Shown: positions 48,732 through 56,457 of the stretch, piece after piece | Numbering within the stretch: the first letter of the stretch is position 1 | Layout of the letters: every line of letters starts with the position of its first letter | Source: a virus | DNA: 64,000 nucleotides | Virus record (IMG/VR): IMGVR_UViG_3300009636_000004 | Coordinates: 1 to 64,000 of that record | Direction: 5' to 3' (one strand) | Translations under genes and position numbers: made by a program | Notes under the pieces: generated by a model | What the model saw: the letters and a program-made list of their open reading frames with translations, nothing else | The model's database searches: none | What the model was told of the DNA's origin: nothing

Positions 48732-49891
48732 AGAATTCCCAACTGTTTTTTAACTGATTGAATTGATTCTGACTTTCCTGTATGTTTTCCTTCATCATCA
48801 GAAAGTTTTACTACATCAACCCATCCTTTACCAAAATTAGCCCGTGTCATTTTAATAACCATATTAAGAGGCTTGACACCAACATCGTTGGTAAGATTTG
48901 TTCCAATACCACCAACAGGTTGAGCTACACTTTGAAAAGTTTTTGCTAATTCAATGTATTTTTCAACATTAAGATTATCTGAAAATACAAATCGTTTATT
49001 GGTTGTCAAAATTCCCAAATTTTGATAATGTTTTAACATTCTATATCCCCATTCTTTGGGATTTCCACTGTCTTGACGAACTCCATCAAATAGTTTTGCT
49101 TCAAACATTTCAAAATCATTTAAAAACATTTCGGTAGTAAATGTATCAGTTAATGCTACACCAAGAGCACCACCAAAATGTTCACTCCAGAGTTTTACCC
49201 ACATTTTATTAGCCATTCTGACTCCATATAAAGCTGACATAGCCATTATACATTCATGAGCATAAGTTCCTTGTGGAGTGACACCATGCTTCATTGCTAA
49301 ATGAGGATTACTTGTTCCAAGAAATCCCTTGTAGTTTTTCATTATTTCTACAACTCTGTCTTGGACTTCATACGAATAACGTCTGCGTGTTCCAAAATCA
49401 ATCCAATAACATCCGTTATTTGAAAGTTTTTTGGCTTTCTCAATTATTCTAAGATACCAGAGATTTATTTTTTCTTGGTTAGTTATTAGAAAATATAATT
49501 CAGAAATAATAGCCATGAGTTTGACTTCCCAAAAAATGGTGCGATACCAAGGCCCACGGATTTTAACTTTGAGATCGCCACCTTCTTGGCTAATTTGAAC
49601 TTCATCAGGATACATCGTGTAACCTAATAACCATTCAGCGTAAGTAGGACGAATATAAGGAATGGTTTTGAGCCATCTTTCTTCTTTTTTGGTCAAACGG
49701 AGCCAAGTTAATTCATGGATTTGGTGATTTAATTCTTCGGCAAATCCTTCGGGAAAAGGCGTTTTTCCACGGTTGATAAATTCGTATTCAACTTCAGCAT
49801 TTGGGAAGTTGTGAAATACCACACTGCCCATAGTGAGCTTATACCAATCGTCATCCAACATCGAAATAATTATAGGTCTGTCAACAATCAT
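48728..49891 (-). CDS. pncB: Nicotinate phosphoribosyltransferase (387 aa)
   Basis: It converts nicotinate and PRPP to nicotinate mononucleotide (Preiss-Handler pathway). The sequence follows bacterial PncB closely: SMLDDDWYKLTM, LKVKIRGPWYRTIFWEVKLM, YWIDFGTRRRYSYEVQDR, FLGTSNPHLAMK..VTPQGTYAHE, GVALTDTFTTEMFLNDFE, DGVRQDSGNPKEWG, FVFSDNLNVEKY and GIGTNLTNDVGVKPLNMVIK. The YKLTM, DFGTRRR and LTD...F motifs argue for PncB rather than nicotinamide phosphoribosyltransferase (Nampt). First gene of a pncB-Pnkp-x-prs operon; the -10 ends 6 bases before the ATG. Confidence 0.9.
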   Translation of the reverse strand: MIVDRPIIISMLDDDWYKLTMGSVVFHNFPNAEVEYEFINRGKTPFPEGFAEELNHQIHELTWLRLTKKEERWLKTIPYIRPTYAEWLLGYTMYPDEVQISQEGGDLKVKIRGPWYRTIFWEVKLMAIISELYFLITNQEKINLWYLRIIEKAKKLSNNGCYWIDFGTRRRYSYEVQDRVVEIMKNYKGFLGTSNPHLAMKHGVTPQGTYAHECIMAMSALYGVRMANKMWVKLWSEHFGGALGVALTDTFTTEMFLNDFEMFEAKLFDGVRQDSGNPKEWGYRMLKHYQNLGILTTNKRFVFSDNLNVEKYIELAKTFQSVAQPVGGIGTNLTNDVGVKPLNMVIKMTRANFGKGWVDVVKLSDDEGKHTGKSESIQSVKKQLGIL

Positions 49892-49897
49892 AGTGAC

Positions 49898-49925
49898 AGT
49901 ATATCAGAGGATTATAAAAAGTCAA
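49898..49925 (-). promoter_or_regulatory. Promoter for pncB-Pnkp-prs operon
   Basis: -35 TTGACT, 16-bp spacer, -10 TATACT, 6 bases before the ATG, so the transcript should start on or next to it. Confidence 0.8.
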
Positions 49926-49949
49926 GCGTAACGGAATAAGTAGAAGAAA

Positions 49950-50417
49950 TTAATCCCCATCTCCGCCGCCACCTGCATCACCGCCATCGGCATCAACATC
50001 GCCACCAACTTCTGCGGGTTCAGTTCCGATTTCAATGCCTTCCATTTCATCCAAGTTGTCTATTTCTGATTCACCAAGGTCTGTAGTATCAACTTCTTCA
50101 TCTCCAAGGTCTTCCAGAGCTTCTTTGGTAGCTTTAAGCAATTCTTTCGGTAAAGTTGTAGATTTCAACCATTTTAGTGAAGAAAAGGAACGGGTTGCTA
50201 TGGGTGAAGATGCGTATGAATATGCATTGGTATTTATCACTATTACATACCAATACATTAAATTGGTTGAAGTATCAGTATGAAGGAGTTTGTAACAATG
50301 AATCGTCTCTTTTGCTGGCAATTTGTGGCGATTTATATCACAACCACTGAAAATGACCGTCATAAGAGCAAGAAATGCTAGGAACAATAGGATTAGTATA
50401 GTACGTTTTGTTTTCAT
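49950..50417 (-). CDS. Lipoprotein with acidic Gly-rich tail (155 aa)
   Basis: Signal KRTILILLFLAFLALMTVIF, lipobox FSGC with Cys26 as the lipid site, a beta-rich central region (YKLLHTDTSTNLMYWYVIVI) and a C-terminal acidic tail ending in GDAGGGGDGD. It is exported to the host envelope. Function unknown. It is one base downstream of the methyltransferase gene. Confidence 0.7.
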   Translation of the reverse strand: MKTKRTILILLFLAFLALMTVIFSGCDINRHKLPAKETIHCYKLLHTDTSTNLMYWYVIVINTNAYSYASSPIATRSFSSLKWLKSTTLPKELLKATKEALEDLGDEEVDTTDLGESEIDNLDEMEGIEIGTEPAEVGGDVDADGGDAGGGGDGD

Positions 50418-50418
50418 A

Positions 50419-51198
50419 TTAATTTCGTTTTAGAATTAGTTTTATGTGTGTCGGGTCTTTGATTTCAATACCTGTGTCATCTTTGACGGTTTGTAAAATG
50501 TAAGGAAGAATATAATGTTCGTGAAATATTACATCATATTCTTTTGGTATCTTTGCTAATAAATTTTCTCTTGATACTGGCAGGTAGTTCTCTCTTACCT
50601 CTCTATCCCAGTTTGGTTCAAGGTATTTGTATTTTAGCAAAAAATGGATTAACTGGCGGTTACTTTCAATACTACCCCAAATACTTTCAAAATCATTTAG
50701 AACTTTTTTGTCAAGGAATTTATGATAGATTTTCTTTACGTCATTAACATTTGAAGGCCTATCAATAGAACGGCTTGGAACCATATCCCGAATGACAACG
50801 TATTCAAAGCCAGTGTCAAACACTTTCTTCCAAAAATCATCAATTTCTGCCTTGCTGAAATAATGACAAATTTCATGGATAACCGAACTTAAAATAAGAG
50901 CAGCTTTTGCCCAATGTGGAATTTGCTGTTCGACAAACTTCCAGTCGTTTGTAATTCTAATAGCTGCAGTAGAATTTTTTCTTATTTCAGTTATCATTTT
51001 AACATTACTATCATATCCAATACCACAAATGTTTCCTTTTAACGATTGAATATGATTAAGGAGAGAACCATCACCACAACCGAAATCAACGAAAATATCG
51101 GGATTTATTTTGTCAATGAAGAATAGCTTATCAATTATTGAAAGTTCCATACGGCCATTGTAGGTCGCATAATCTTTGATTGGTTGTAATTCATTCAT
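50419..51198 (-). CDS. Class I SAM-dependent methyltransferase-like protein (259 aa)
   Basis: Motif I is FVDFGCGDGSLLNHI (glycine-rich SAM loop), followed by CGIGYDSNVKMITEI (motif II acidic region) and the strand AALILSSVIHEI. The rest is helical and variable, and no target-recognition domain is evident. Similar stand-alone methyltransferases act on small molecules, tRNA or proteins; the substrate is unknown. The -10 is 9 bases before the ATG. Confidence 0.75.
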   Translation of the reverse strand: MNELQPIKDYATYNGRMELSIIDKLFFIDKINPDIFVDFGCGDGSLLNHIQSLKGNICGIGYDSNVKMITEIRKNSTAAIRITNDWKFVEQQIPHWAKAALILSSVIHEICHYFSKAEIDDFWKKVFDTGFEYVVIRDMVPSRSIDRPSNVNDVKKIYHKFLDKKVLNDFESIWGSIESNRQLIHFLLKYKYLEPNWDREVRENYLPVSRENLLAKIPKEYDVIFHEHYILPYILQTVKDDTGIEIKDPTHIKLILKRN

Positions 51199-51207
51199 CG
51201 TAACAAT

Positions 51208-51235
51208 ATTTTACCACAAGGATATAAAAAGTCAA
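51208..51235 (-). promoter_or_regulatory. Promoter for methyltransferase gene
   Basis: -35 TTGACT, 16-bp spacer, -10 TAAAAT. Confidence 0.7.
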
Positions 51236-51240
51236 GCGTA

Positions 51241-52968
51241 TTACTTTCTTTTAATTTGATGAATAGTGTTACCATTGATAAAGAAAACTCCATCGGGTGT
51301 AGAAAACAGTTTCATTGAATTATCAAAAGGAGCATCCTTCAATACTTCTACATGCTGATTATTGACAAACATTTCCAAATCGCCATCTTCATTAAGTAAT
51401 AGACATACTCCGTTTTCCATGACCGCGAAATTTATAGTATTCACGGTTACATCTTCTACTTTGCGAACGTCAAAATCACTATAATCTTTTTTGAATACAA
51501 TTATGAATTTGTCATATTTACCATTCTTTTCTGCTATAATTACAGTAACGGTTTTTTCAGATTTAGCATCTACCACTCTATATCCATCTAATTGAGGAAT
51601 ATGTTTGCTAAAACAACCATCTTCTTTGTATGGTAATGTTAATAGATAATTACCTAATAAATTTTGAATAGCACATCCTTCATAAACGGTAGTAGCATAG
51701 ACCGAAACGTTTTCTATTTCATTTACACGATGAATAATTCTATCACCCATTGCGGTAAATTTGTTTTTTACCAACTTACCATTACCACTCATGGTATAGA
51801 CACAGTTATTTCTTACAAAAATATCTTTGCTGGCAATAGTTCCAACTTCTCTTTGCCTGTTTAATTCAGTAAAAGTGACTTTAGTGCCAGATAAACTAGC
51901 AACAATGATAGTCCCATCTGAAGCCGGACAAAGGAGAGTTTTTCTTACTTTTTCACAACCACTCATGAGTTCTTTATCATCACAATAAATCTTCTTGGTT
52001 GTAACAACGTGATTCAAGCCCATTGATTGAATAACACTTACAATGTTTTCACTATAAGCAGCTACTTGGATAACATCAATTTGATTGTTACCTTTAATAG
52101 TAACAATAGCAGCCGGAACTGTAAGAGGCGCTAGACTATCTGGTAAGGGTGGAACACTTCGTTCATTTCTAAGAAATATTGCCTCATACCAATCATAGTG
52201 TCTTTTAGGTATTACGTTGAAACTATTGACACTCGGGGGAACTTTTACACCACGATGGAAAACACTGATACCATCATCCATTTGTTTCTGTTTGTCTTTA
52301 GGTTTATAATGTGGATGTCCGCCCCTAAACGGATGAATATTAGTATATAACCAAAAACTTAATATGCCCCACGAAAACCAATCTGAAAGAATGTCAGGAT
52401 TATATATAAGTTTTCCATTGACGTGTGTTGACACTCTCCTATCTCTTACACTATCCATAATGGCGGTGGCCTTAAAGCTTGGAGTTGCATAACTGTCAAC
52501 ATCAATAAAATACGGTGTCAAGACTGTTGGGGTGAGATTCACCAACACATTAAGCTCATTAAAATCAACAATCAAACAATGAGCGCCGTGAATGTCATTG
52601 GTAGTCAACTGCAATTGTTTAACCAATTCTGCAATCATTTGCGGGTCAATATTGTTGTCTTGTTTAAAGGTGCGGGTAAATAATTTTAATAAAGGTTCAA
52701 CATTATCAATATAATTGGCTATATAACCTAATGGGTCACCAGAACTTGCATCAAAAATCAAATCTTGTGGAACTACCACGTGCGGGTCAGTAATGAGTGA
52801 TAATTCTTGTATCTTTCTTAAAGGTAGTGTTTTGTGAGAATCATGATAAATCTTGAAAACTTTTCCACCGTTGACATAAATGGATGCTTCACCACCAGCC
52901 GCTTTATAATATTTGTCAGTAAGAGTAAATATTCCGCCCCTACTTCCTATTTTGACTTTTTTATTCAT
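51241..52968 (-). CDS. Protein kinase-like with C-terminal propeller-like domain (575 aa)
   Basis: The N-terminal domain is a protein-kinase-like fold: Gly-rich loop region AAGGEASIYVNGG, Lys39 (KVFKIYH), a catalytic loop CLIVDFNELNVLV (Asp135, Asn140) and FIDVDSY in place of DFG (Asp156). GILSFWLYTNIHPFRGGHPH continues the fold. Residues about 290-575 are rows of beta strands (TTKKIYCDDKELMSG; SDGTIIVASLSGTKVTFTEL) suggestive of a beta-propeller sensor. It is the third member of a vWA / PP2C / kinase set (TerY-P triad) and lies on the same transcript as both. It would phosphorylate a partner, which the PP2C would dephosphorylate. Confidence 0.75.
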   Translation of the reverse strand: MNKKVKIGSRGGIFTLTDKYYKAAGGEASIYVNGGKVFKIYHDSHKTLPLRKIQELSLITDPHVVVPQDLIFDASSGDPLGYIANYIDNVEPLLKLFTRTFKQDNNIDPQMIAELVKQLQLTTNDIHGAHCLIVDFNELNVLVNLTPTVLTPYFIDVDSYATPSFKATAIMDSVRDRRVSTHVNGKLIYNPDILSDWFSWGILSFWLYTNIHPFRGGHPHYKPKDKQKQMDDGISVFHRGVKVPPSVNSFNVIPKRHYDWYEAIFLRNERSVPPLPDSLAPLTVPAAIVTIKGNNQIDVIQVAAYSENIVSVIQSMGLNHVVTTKKIYCDDKELMSGCEKVRKTLLCPASDGTIIVASLSGTKVTFTELNRQREVGTIASKDIFVRNNCVYTMSGNGKLVKNKFTAMGDRIIHRVNEIENVSVYATTVYEGCAIQNLLGNYLLTLPYKEDGCFSKHIPQLDGYRVVDAKSEKTVTVIIAEKNGKYDKFIIVFKKDYSDFDVRKVEDVTVNTINFAVMENGVCLLLNEDGDLEMFVNNQHVEVLKDAPFDNSMKLFSTPDGVFFINGNTIHQIKRK

Positions 52969-52971
52969 CCG

Positions 52972-53193
52972 TTATAGTCCCTGTAATTTATCTTTGTATC
53001 TTTCATGGGCGTTATCAATCATTGAACCCCAGCAATCGGCCAACGCATCACTGTAAATTTTTAGTATTTCATCTTGTGTGAATTTATATCCACATTCATC
53101 ACATTCTTCACTCCAGTCAACCATGTGTTCACCCACATCAACTTCAGCAGTGATTTGTTCATCACATTTTGGACAATGAAAGGAGTAATACAT
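52972..53193 (-). CDS. Zinc-ribbon protein (73 aa)
   Basis: CPKCDEQ and CDECGYKF form two zinc knuckles, followed by a helical C-terminus (DEILKIYSDALADCWGSMID). Three bases upstream of the kinase gene, so it may be an accessory or target of the kinase. Confidence 0.65.
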   Translation of the reverse strand: MYYSFHCPKCDEQITAEVDVGEHMVDWSEECDECGYKFTQDEILKIYSDALADCWGSMIDNAHERYKDKLQGL

Positions 53194-53194
53194 A

Positions 53195-53491
53195 TTATTT
53201 CATTTTCTTTCTAGATTTATGAGGTTCATATTTTTTATTTGTTACGTTGATATAATCTTCTTTACTTCGTTGCCAAATATCATCACGTCCTTTTACAGCA
53301 AAAGACAATGAACCACAACCTGAATTGACAGATTCTATAGTGTCAAATGCAATATATTTTAATTTTCTTGGTAAATAAATTAAAGCATCATCGTTATCAC
53401 CAAGACAAATTATTTTAGCATTTAAAATGATTGTTCCATAGGAAAGACAATCAATATCTTCGTTTTTACTTATTCTATATTTAATTTTCAT
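53195..53491 (-). CDS. Hypothetical protein in vWA/PP2C/kinase operon (98 aa)
   Basis: A beta-rich core (DCLSYGTIILNAKIICLGDN; ALIYLPRKLKYIAFDTIESV) and a basic tail (YEPHKSRKKMK). It overlaps the PP2C gene by four bases and is one base before the zinc-ribbon gene. No family recognised. Confidence 0.65.
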   Translation of the reverse strand: MKIKYRISKNEDIDCLSYGTIILNAKIICLGDNDDALIYLPRKLKYIAFDTIESVNSGCGSLSFAVKGRDDIWQRSKEDYINVTNKKYEPHKSRKKMK

Positions 53492-54306
53492 ACAACAATT
53501 GCTGCCATTGAAATGTCATCATAATGACTGATTTGGGTTTTAATCCATTGTCTTTTCAAAAATGAAAGTCTTCTCTGAACAAAAACACCGGGTGTGGTTT
53601 TAAAGTCAATAAAGTAGCGGGCGATAGCTTCCCAAGGAATTGTAGAACCATCAGCAGTGGTAAAACTGTTGACACCATCTGAACAAATAGCTATAATATC
53701 ATTTTCTTCAACCAACCCTTTAAATGTAACAGGTTCAAATGGTTTAACATAAGTTTCATTTTCAATTACGTCACCTGATTGGCTGTCTGAGGTTTCACCT
53801 GTATATATGGAAATATCCAATATTTTTTTGGAACCTAAAACTGTTTTTTCGTATTCCCATAAGCGAAGTTTATCAAGATAGTAGGAAAGATATGCTGGAC
53901 AATTACCTTCAAAATTTACGTGGACGAGACGAATATTTGTGGCGGTTTTATGAAAGAAAACTCCATCACCATACATGTGAACTGTAAATTTCTTATCTTT
54001 CACCCATGCAACTAACAAAGTAGAATCCAAAGAATGAGGATGAAGCGGAATTGTGTCACCAATATGTTCAAGATTTCTAATAGTAACTTTACCAAACAAA
54101 TCATAATTCATATCACTGCCACCAATTGATAACGTTCGCTTTGCTGACAAAGCTAATGCTCTTGCTCCAAAATCCACGTCAGGACTTGAGGAACAACCAT
54201 CACAGACAATAGCATAAGAACTGTTACTGTCAATCGCATTACTTAAAGCATAATCTTCACAAATTGTATGTCCATGTCCGATGGAAAAATAGTGGTCGGC
54301 GTTCAT
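53488..54306 (-). CDS. PP2C-family protein phosphatase (272 aa)
   Basis: The start MNADHYFSIGHGHTICEDYA at 54306 follows an intergenic hairpin. Metal-binding residues are at CEDYA (Glu17, Asp18) and IVCDGCSSSPDVDFGARALA (Asp36, Asp45). DIIAICSDGVNSF and DDISMAAIVV supply the later acidic ligands. PP2C phosphatases remove phosphate from Ser/Thr of kinase targets. The adjacent vWA and kinase genes define a TerY-P-like set. It overlaps the next gene by four bases. Confidence 0.85.
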   Translation of the reverse strand: MNADHYFSIGHGHTICEDYALSNAIDSNSSYAIVCDGCSSSPDVDFGARALALSAKRTLSIGGSDMNYDLFGKVTIRNLEHIGDTIPLHPHSLDSTLLVAWVKDKKFTVHMYGDGVFFHKTATNIRLVHVNFEGNCPAYLSYYLDKLRLWEYEKTVLGSKKILDISIYTGETSDSQSGDVIENETYVKPFEPVTFKGLVEENDIIAICSDGVNSFTTADGSTIPWEAIARYFIDFKTTPGVFVQRRLSFLKRQWIKTQISHYDDISMAAIVV

Positions 54307-54322
54307 ATGATTATTAGAAGTG

Positions 54323-54347
54323 GGGAAGGGAATTACATTCCCTTCCC
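54323..54347 (-). other. Hairpin between vWA and PP2C genes
   Basis: An 11-bp perfect stem (GGGAAGGGAAT/ATTCCCTTCCC) with a 3-base loop, 16 bases before the PP2C start. No T-run follows on the minus strand, so it is likelier to stabilise or process the mRNA and set the ratio of vWA protein to PP2C and kinase than to terminate it. Confidence 0.55.
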
Positions 54348-54374
54348 TCACAGTGATTATGCACTTGATATTTA

Positions 54375-55124
54375 TTAAAACTTAAAGGAACTAATCGGTT
54401 GGCTTGGAGCACCGCTACCCAATGCTGAACTTGTCGAACTGATTGATTGACTGACGAAGGCTGCCAATTTGGCAATTTTTCCGGGGGTAGCTTTGCCTAT
54501 CGAAACATATTGTGTTATTCCAGCCTTCGTAACCATATCCTGCAAATAAGCATCAAGGTTGGTATCATCCGTGGTGACACCAACAAGGATAAGGGTAATA
54601 CTTTCAAGATTTTCACTCTTGCGGGCTTCTTCAAGGGATTTCTTAATTTGTGCCGCATCGTAAATGTTACCGCTGTTGTTTTGACTATCTGTAACCACCA
54701 CTATAATGGCGTTGACAAGAAAGTTTTGACTGGTCAATTGTTTTCCATAAGTCGAAGTAGCTTGAATACTTTCATCAACTGCGTCGAATAGAGCTGTCAT
54801 ACCGCCAATACTCAAAATATTGTCGTAATCATGCTCTTGAATAGAACCCAACAACTTAAAACCGTGAAGTTCTTTCAGGTTGTCGTTGAATTGGGTAAGT
54901 CGAAGCATAAGGTTATCCTTACGCGGGGACTTCTCCATTGCTTTTAAAATTGTCTTGATAGCTTGCTCCAAATTAGCAGCAAAGCCAGACACGGAACCAC
55001 TGGCATCTTCAACAATCGTTGCCAAGGTGTATTCAGCCGCCCCAAGTTTGTTAATCTTGGTAGCGCTGAATTTGTAATTAGAACCCGCGTTTAGCATTTC
55101 TAGGTCTTTATCCATTAAGCTCAT
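54375..55124 (-). CDS. vWA-domain protein, TerY-like (249 aa)
   Basis: The MIDAS metal site is EDASGSVSG (Asp40, Ser42, Ser44), Thr110 (GGMTALFDAV) and Asp146 (VVVTDSQNN). The protein is a single vWA domain with a Ser/Ala-rich C-terminus (SSTSSALGSGAPSQPISSF), about the length of TerY proteins. In tellurium/stress-response (ter) islands a vWA protein, a PP2C and a kinase form a proposed phosphorylation switch. The vWA probably binds and recruits a target in a metal-dependent manner. It lies 33 bases downstream of pncA. Confidence 0.85.
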   Translation of the reverse strand: MSLMDKDLEMLNAGSNYKFSATKINKLGAAEYTLATIVEDASGSVSGFAANLEQAIKTILKAMEKSPRKDNLMLRLTQFNDNLKELHGFKLLGSIQEHDYDNILSIGGMTALFDAVDESIQATSTYGKQLTSQNFLVNAIIVVVTDSQNNSGNIYDAAQIKKSLEEARKSENLESITLILVGVTTDDTNLDAYLQDMVTKAGITQYVSIGKATPGKIAKLAAFVSQSISSTSSALGSGAPSQPISSFKF

Positions 55125-55157
55125 AGTTTTATTTTTCTATTTGTTAATTGTTATAGT

Positions 55158-55970
55158 TTACCAATCTTTCGAGGTAGTGAGCTTCATGCCCTTGTTAGCC
55201 ATTTCAAGAACGAAGTCTCGTCCAAGTTTTTCAAATCCACCCACATTAGAAGATGTATCTTTCAATAGGGTGAATTTTTTAACATTATCCACACCGAATT
55301 GTTTGGCTACATCGTAAATTGTGTTAGCAACACAATGACTTAATGCTTCGCCGGTGATAAGAATTTCATCAGCCTCAGTTAAAGCATCAATCAAATTGGT
55401 GTTCAACTTGGTGCTAGGGTCATTATCATCCGGCACGTCAGCTTGAACACCGCTATAGTGTTCTGTGAAAAAGTTGGAACCTTTGGCAACAAAGTTCACT
55501 CTGTCAAAACCATTTTCCCATTCATAGAGAGCCTTTGCAACCGAAGGAACAATACTATGCCCCCAAGTTCCAATTAAACAGTGGGGTGGCCAAATACACA
55601 AAACATATCGTTTGTTTTTGGCAAGTGTTTCAACATAAGTCTGTGCTCTTGCCTGCCACCGTGGATTAAATGTTCTCCATACACCGTTTTTTACATCGTC
55701 AACAGTAATAACAGTAAACGGATTTGGATGTTCACCTTTGGAATTAACCCAAAAAATAGGGTGAGCAATATGAACCAATTGGTGAGAATCAAGGGTACAG
55801 TGAATTTGCTCAATTCTTTTCCCGTTTTTTGTAATAAATGTGGCTAACCGTTCCATATCGGTATCAGCGCCACCGACAACCAATGCCCCCTTTTCCCCAC
55901 CGGGGCCATTTGGGATGCAGAAATCATTCTGCGGGTCAATCATCAATAGATGGATTTTTCTTGCACTCAT
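55158..55970 (-). CDS. pncA: Nicotinamidase (270 aa)
   Basis: It deamidates nicotinamide to nicotinate. The catalytic triad is Asp12 (MIDPQNDFC), Lys163 (VAKGSNFFTEHYSG) and Cys213 (ITGEALSHCVANT). Metal ligands Asp61, His63 and His67 lie in CTLDSHQLVHIAHPIFW, and IWPPHCLIGTWGH is the family signature. The C-terminal part is slightly longer than in Mycobacterium PncA. It is the first gene of the operon with vWA, PP2C and kinase; the leader is about 39 bases and A/C-rich. Confidence 0.9.
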   Translation of the reverse strand: MSARKIHLLMIDPQNDFCIPNGPGGEKGALVVGGADTDMERLATFITKNGKRIEQIHCTLDSHQLVHIAHPIFWVNSKGEHPNPFTVITVDDVKNGVWRTFNPRWQARAQTYVETLAKNKRYVLCIWPPHCLIGTWGHSIVPSVAKALYEWENGFDRVNFVAKGSNFFTEHYSGVQADVPDDNDPSTKLNTNLIDALTEADEILITGEALSHCVANTIYDVAKQFGVDNVKKFTLLKDTSSNVGGFEKLGRDFVLEMANKGMKLTTSKDW

Positions 55971-56015
55971 AGTTTTATTTTTTCCTTTTTGTCTGTTTGT
56001 TGTTAACTGTGACAG

Positions 56016-56044
56016 ATCATATCAGACTTTTTCTAATCTGTCAA
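56016..56044 (-). promoter_or_regulatory. Promoter for pncA-vWA-PP2C-kinase operon
   Basis: -35 TTGACA, 17-bp spacer, -10 TATGAT. Confidence 0.75.
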
Positions 56045-56456
56045 ATCGCATCTTTAACTGTCCGATAATTTCTTTTAGACCGGGCATTAAATCCAATTTC
56101 AACGCTTCATCACAAGTCATCAATATCCAATCGCCTGTTTTTTCATTTTCAATTCTCAAGGGAATTTCTGTTTCATTTAATTCAATTAAATAAACAAAAC
56201 AAACGTCTGTAGTTGGGTCATCAAAAATAGCGTCCACGTATTCCAATCTTTTTGTGTCAATTTCAAGACCCGTTTCTTCGGTAACTTCTCTGATACCACT
56301 CTCTACTGGATTTTCTCCAATCTCCAATTTACCACCTGCAAATTGCCATCTACCAGAAAAATTTATAGTATTTTTTCTTTGTGACATATAGATGCAGTTT
56401 CTAAAGAGTAAGCCGACTGTCACTGTATGTCTTACTGTATGCCTTGTGTATTTCAT
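56022..56456 (-). CDS. Nudix hydrolase (144 aa)
   Basis: A complete Nudix box GKLEIGENPVESGIREVTEE with TGLEI follows the strand FSGRWQFAGG. Together with DWILMTCDEALKLDLMPGLK it matches the MutT-like small Nudix hydrolases that cleave nucleoside diphosphates linked to X. Its C-terminus LDLMPGLKEIIGQL resembles the degenerate Nudix at 57533, so the two are likely paralogues. It is one base downstream of nadM. Confidence 0.85.
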   Translation of the reverse strand: MKYTRHTVRHTVTVGLLFRNCIYMSQRKNTINFSGRWQFAGGKLEIGENPVESGIREVTEETGLEIDTKRLEYVDAIFDDPTTDVCFVYLIELNETEIPLRIENEKTGDWILMTCDEALKLDLMPGLKEIIGQLKMRFDRLEKV

Positions 56457-56457
56457 A

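Noticed and set aside
48728-49891. Nicotinamide phosphoribosyltransferase (Nampt), as in known phage NAD-reconstitution systems
   Set aside because: The YKLTM, DFGTRRR.S.EVQ, GTYAHE and TDTFTTEMFL motifs and the 387-residue length match nicotinate phosphoribosyltransferase (PncB), which fits the adjacent nicotinamidase.
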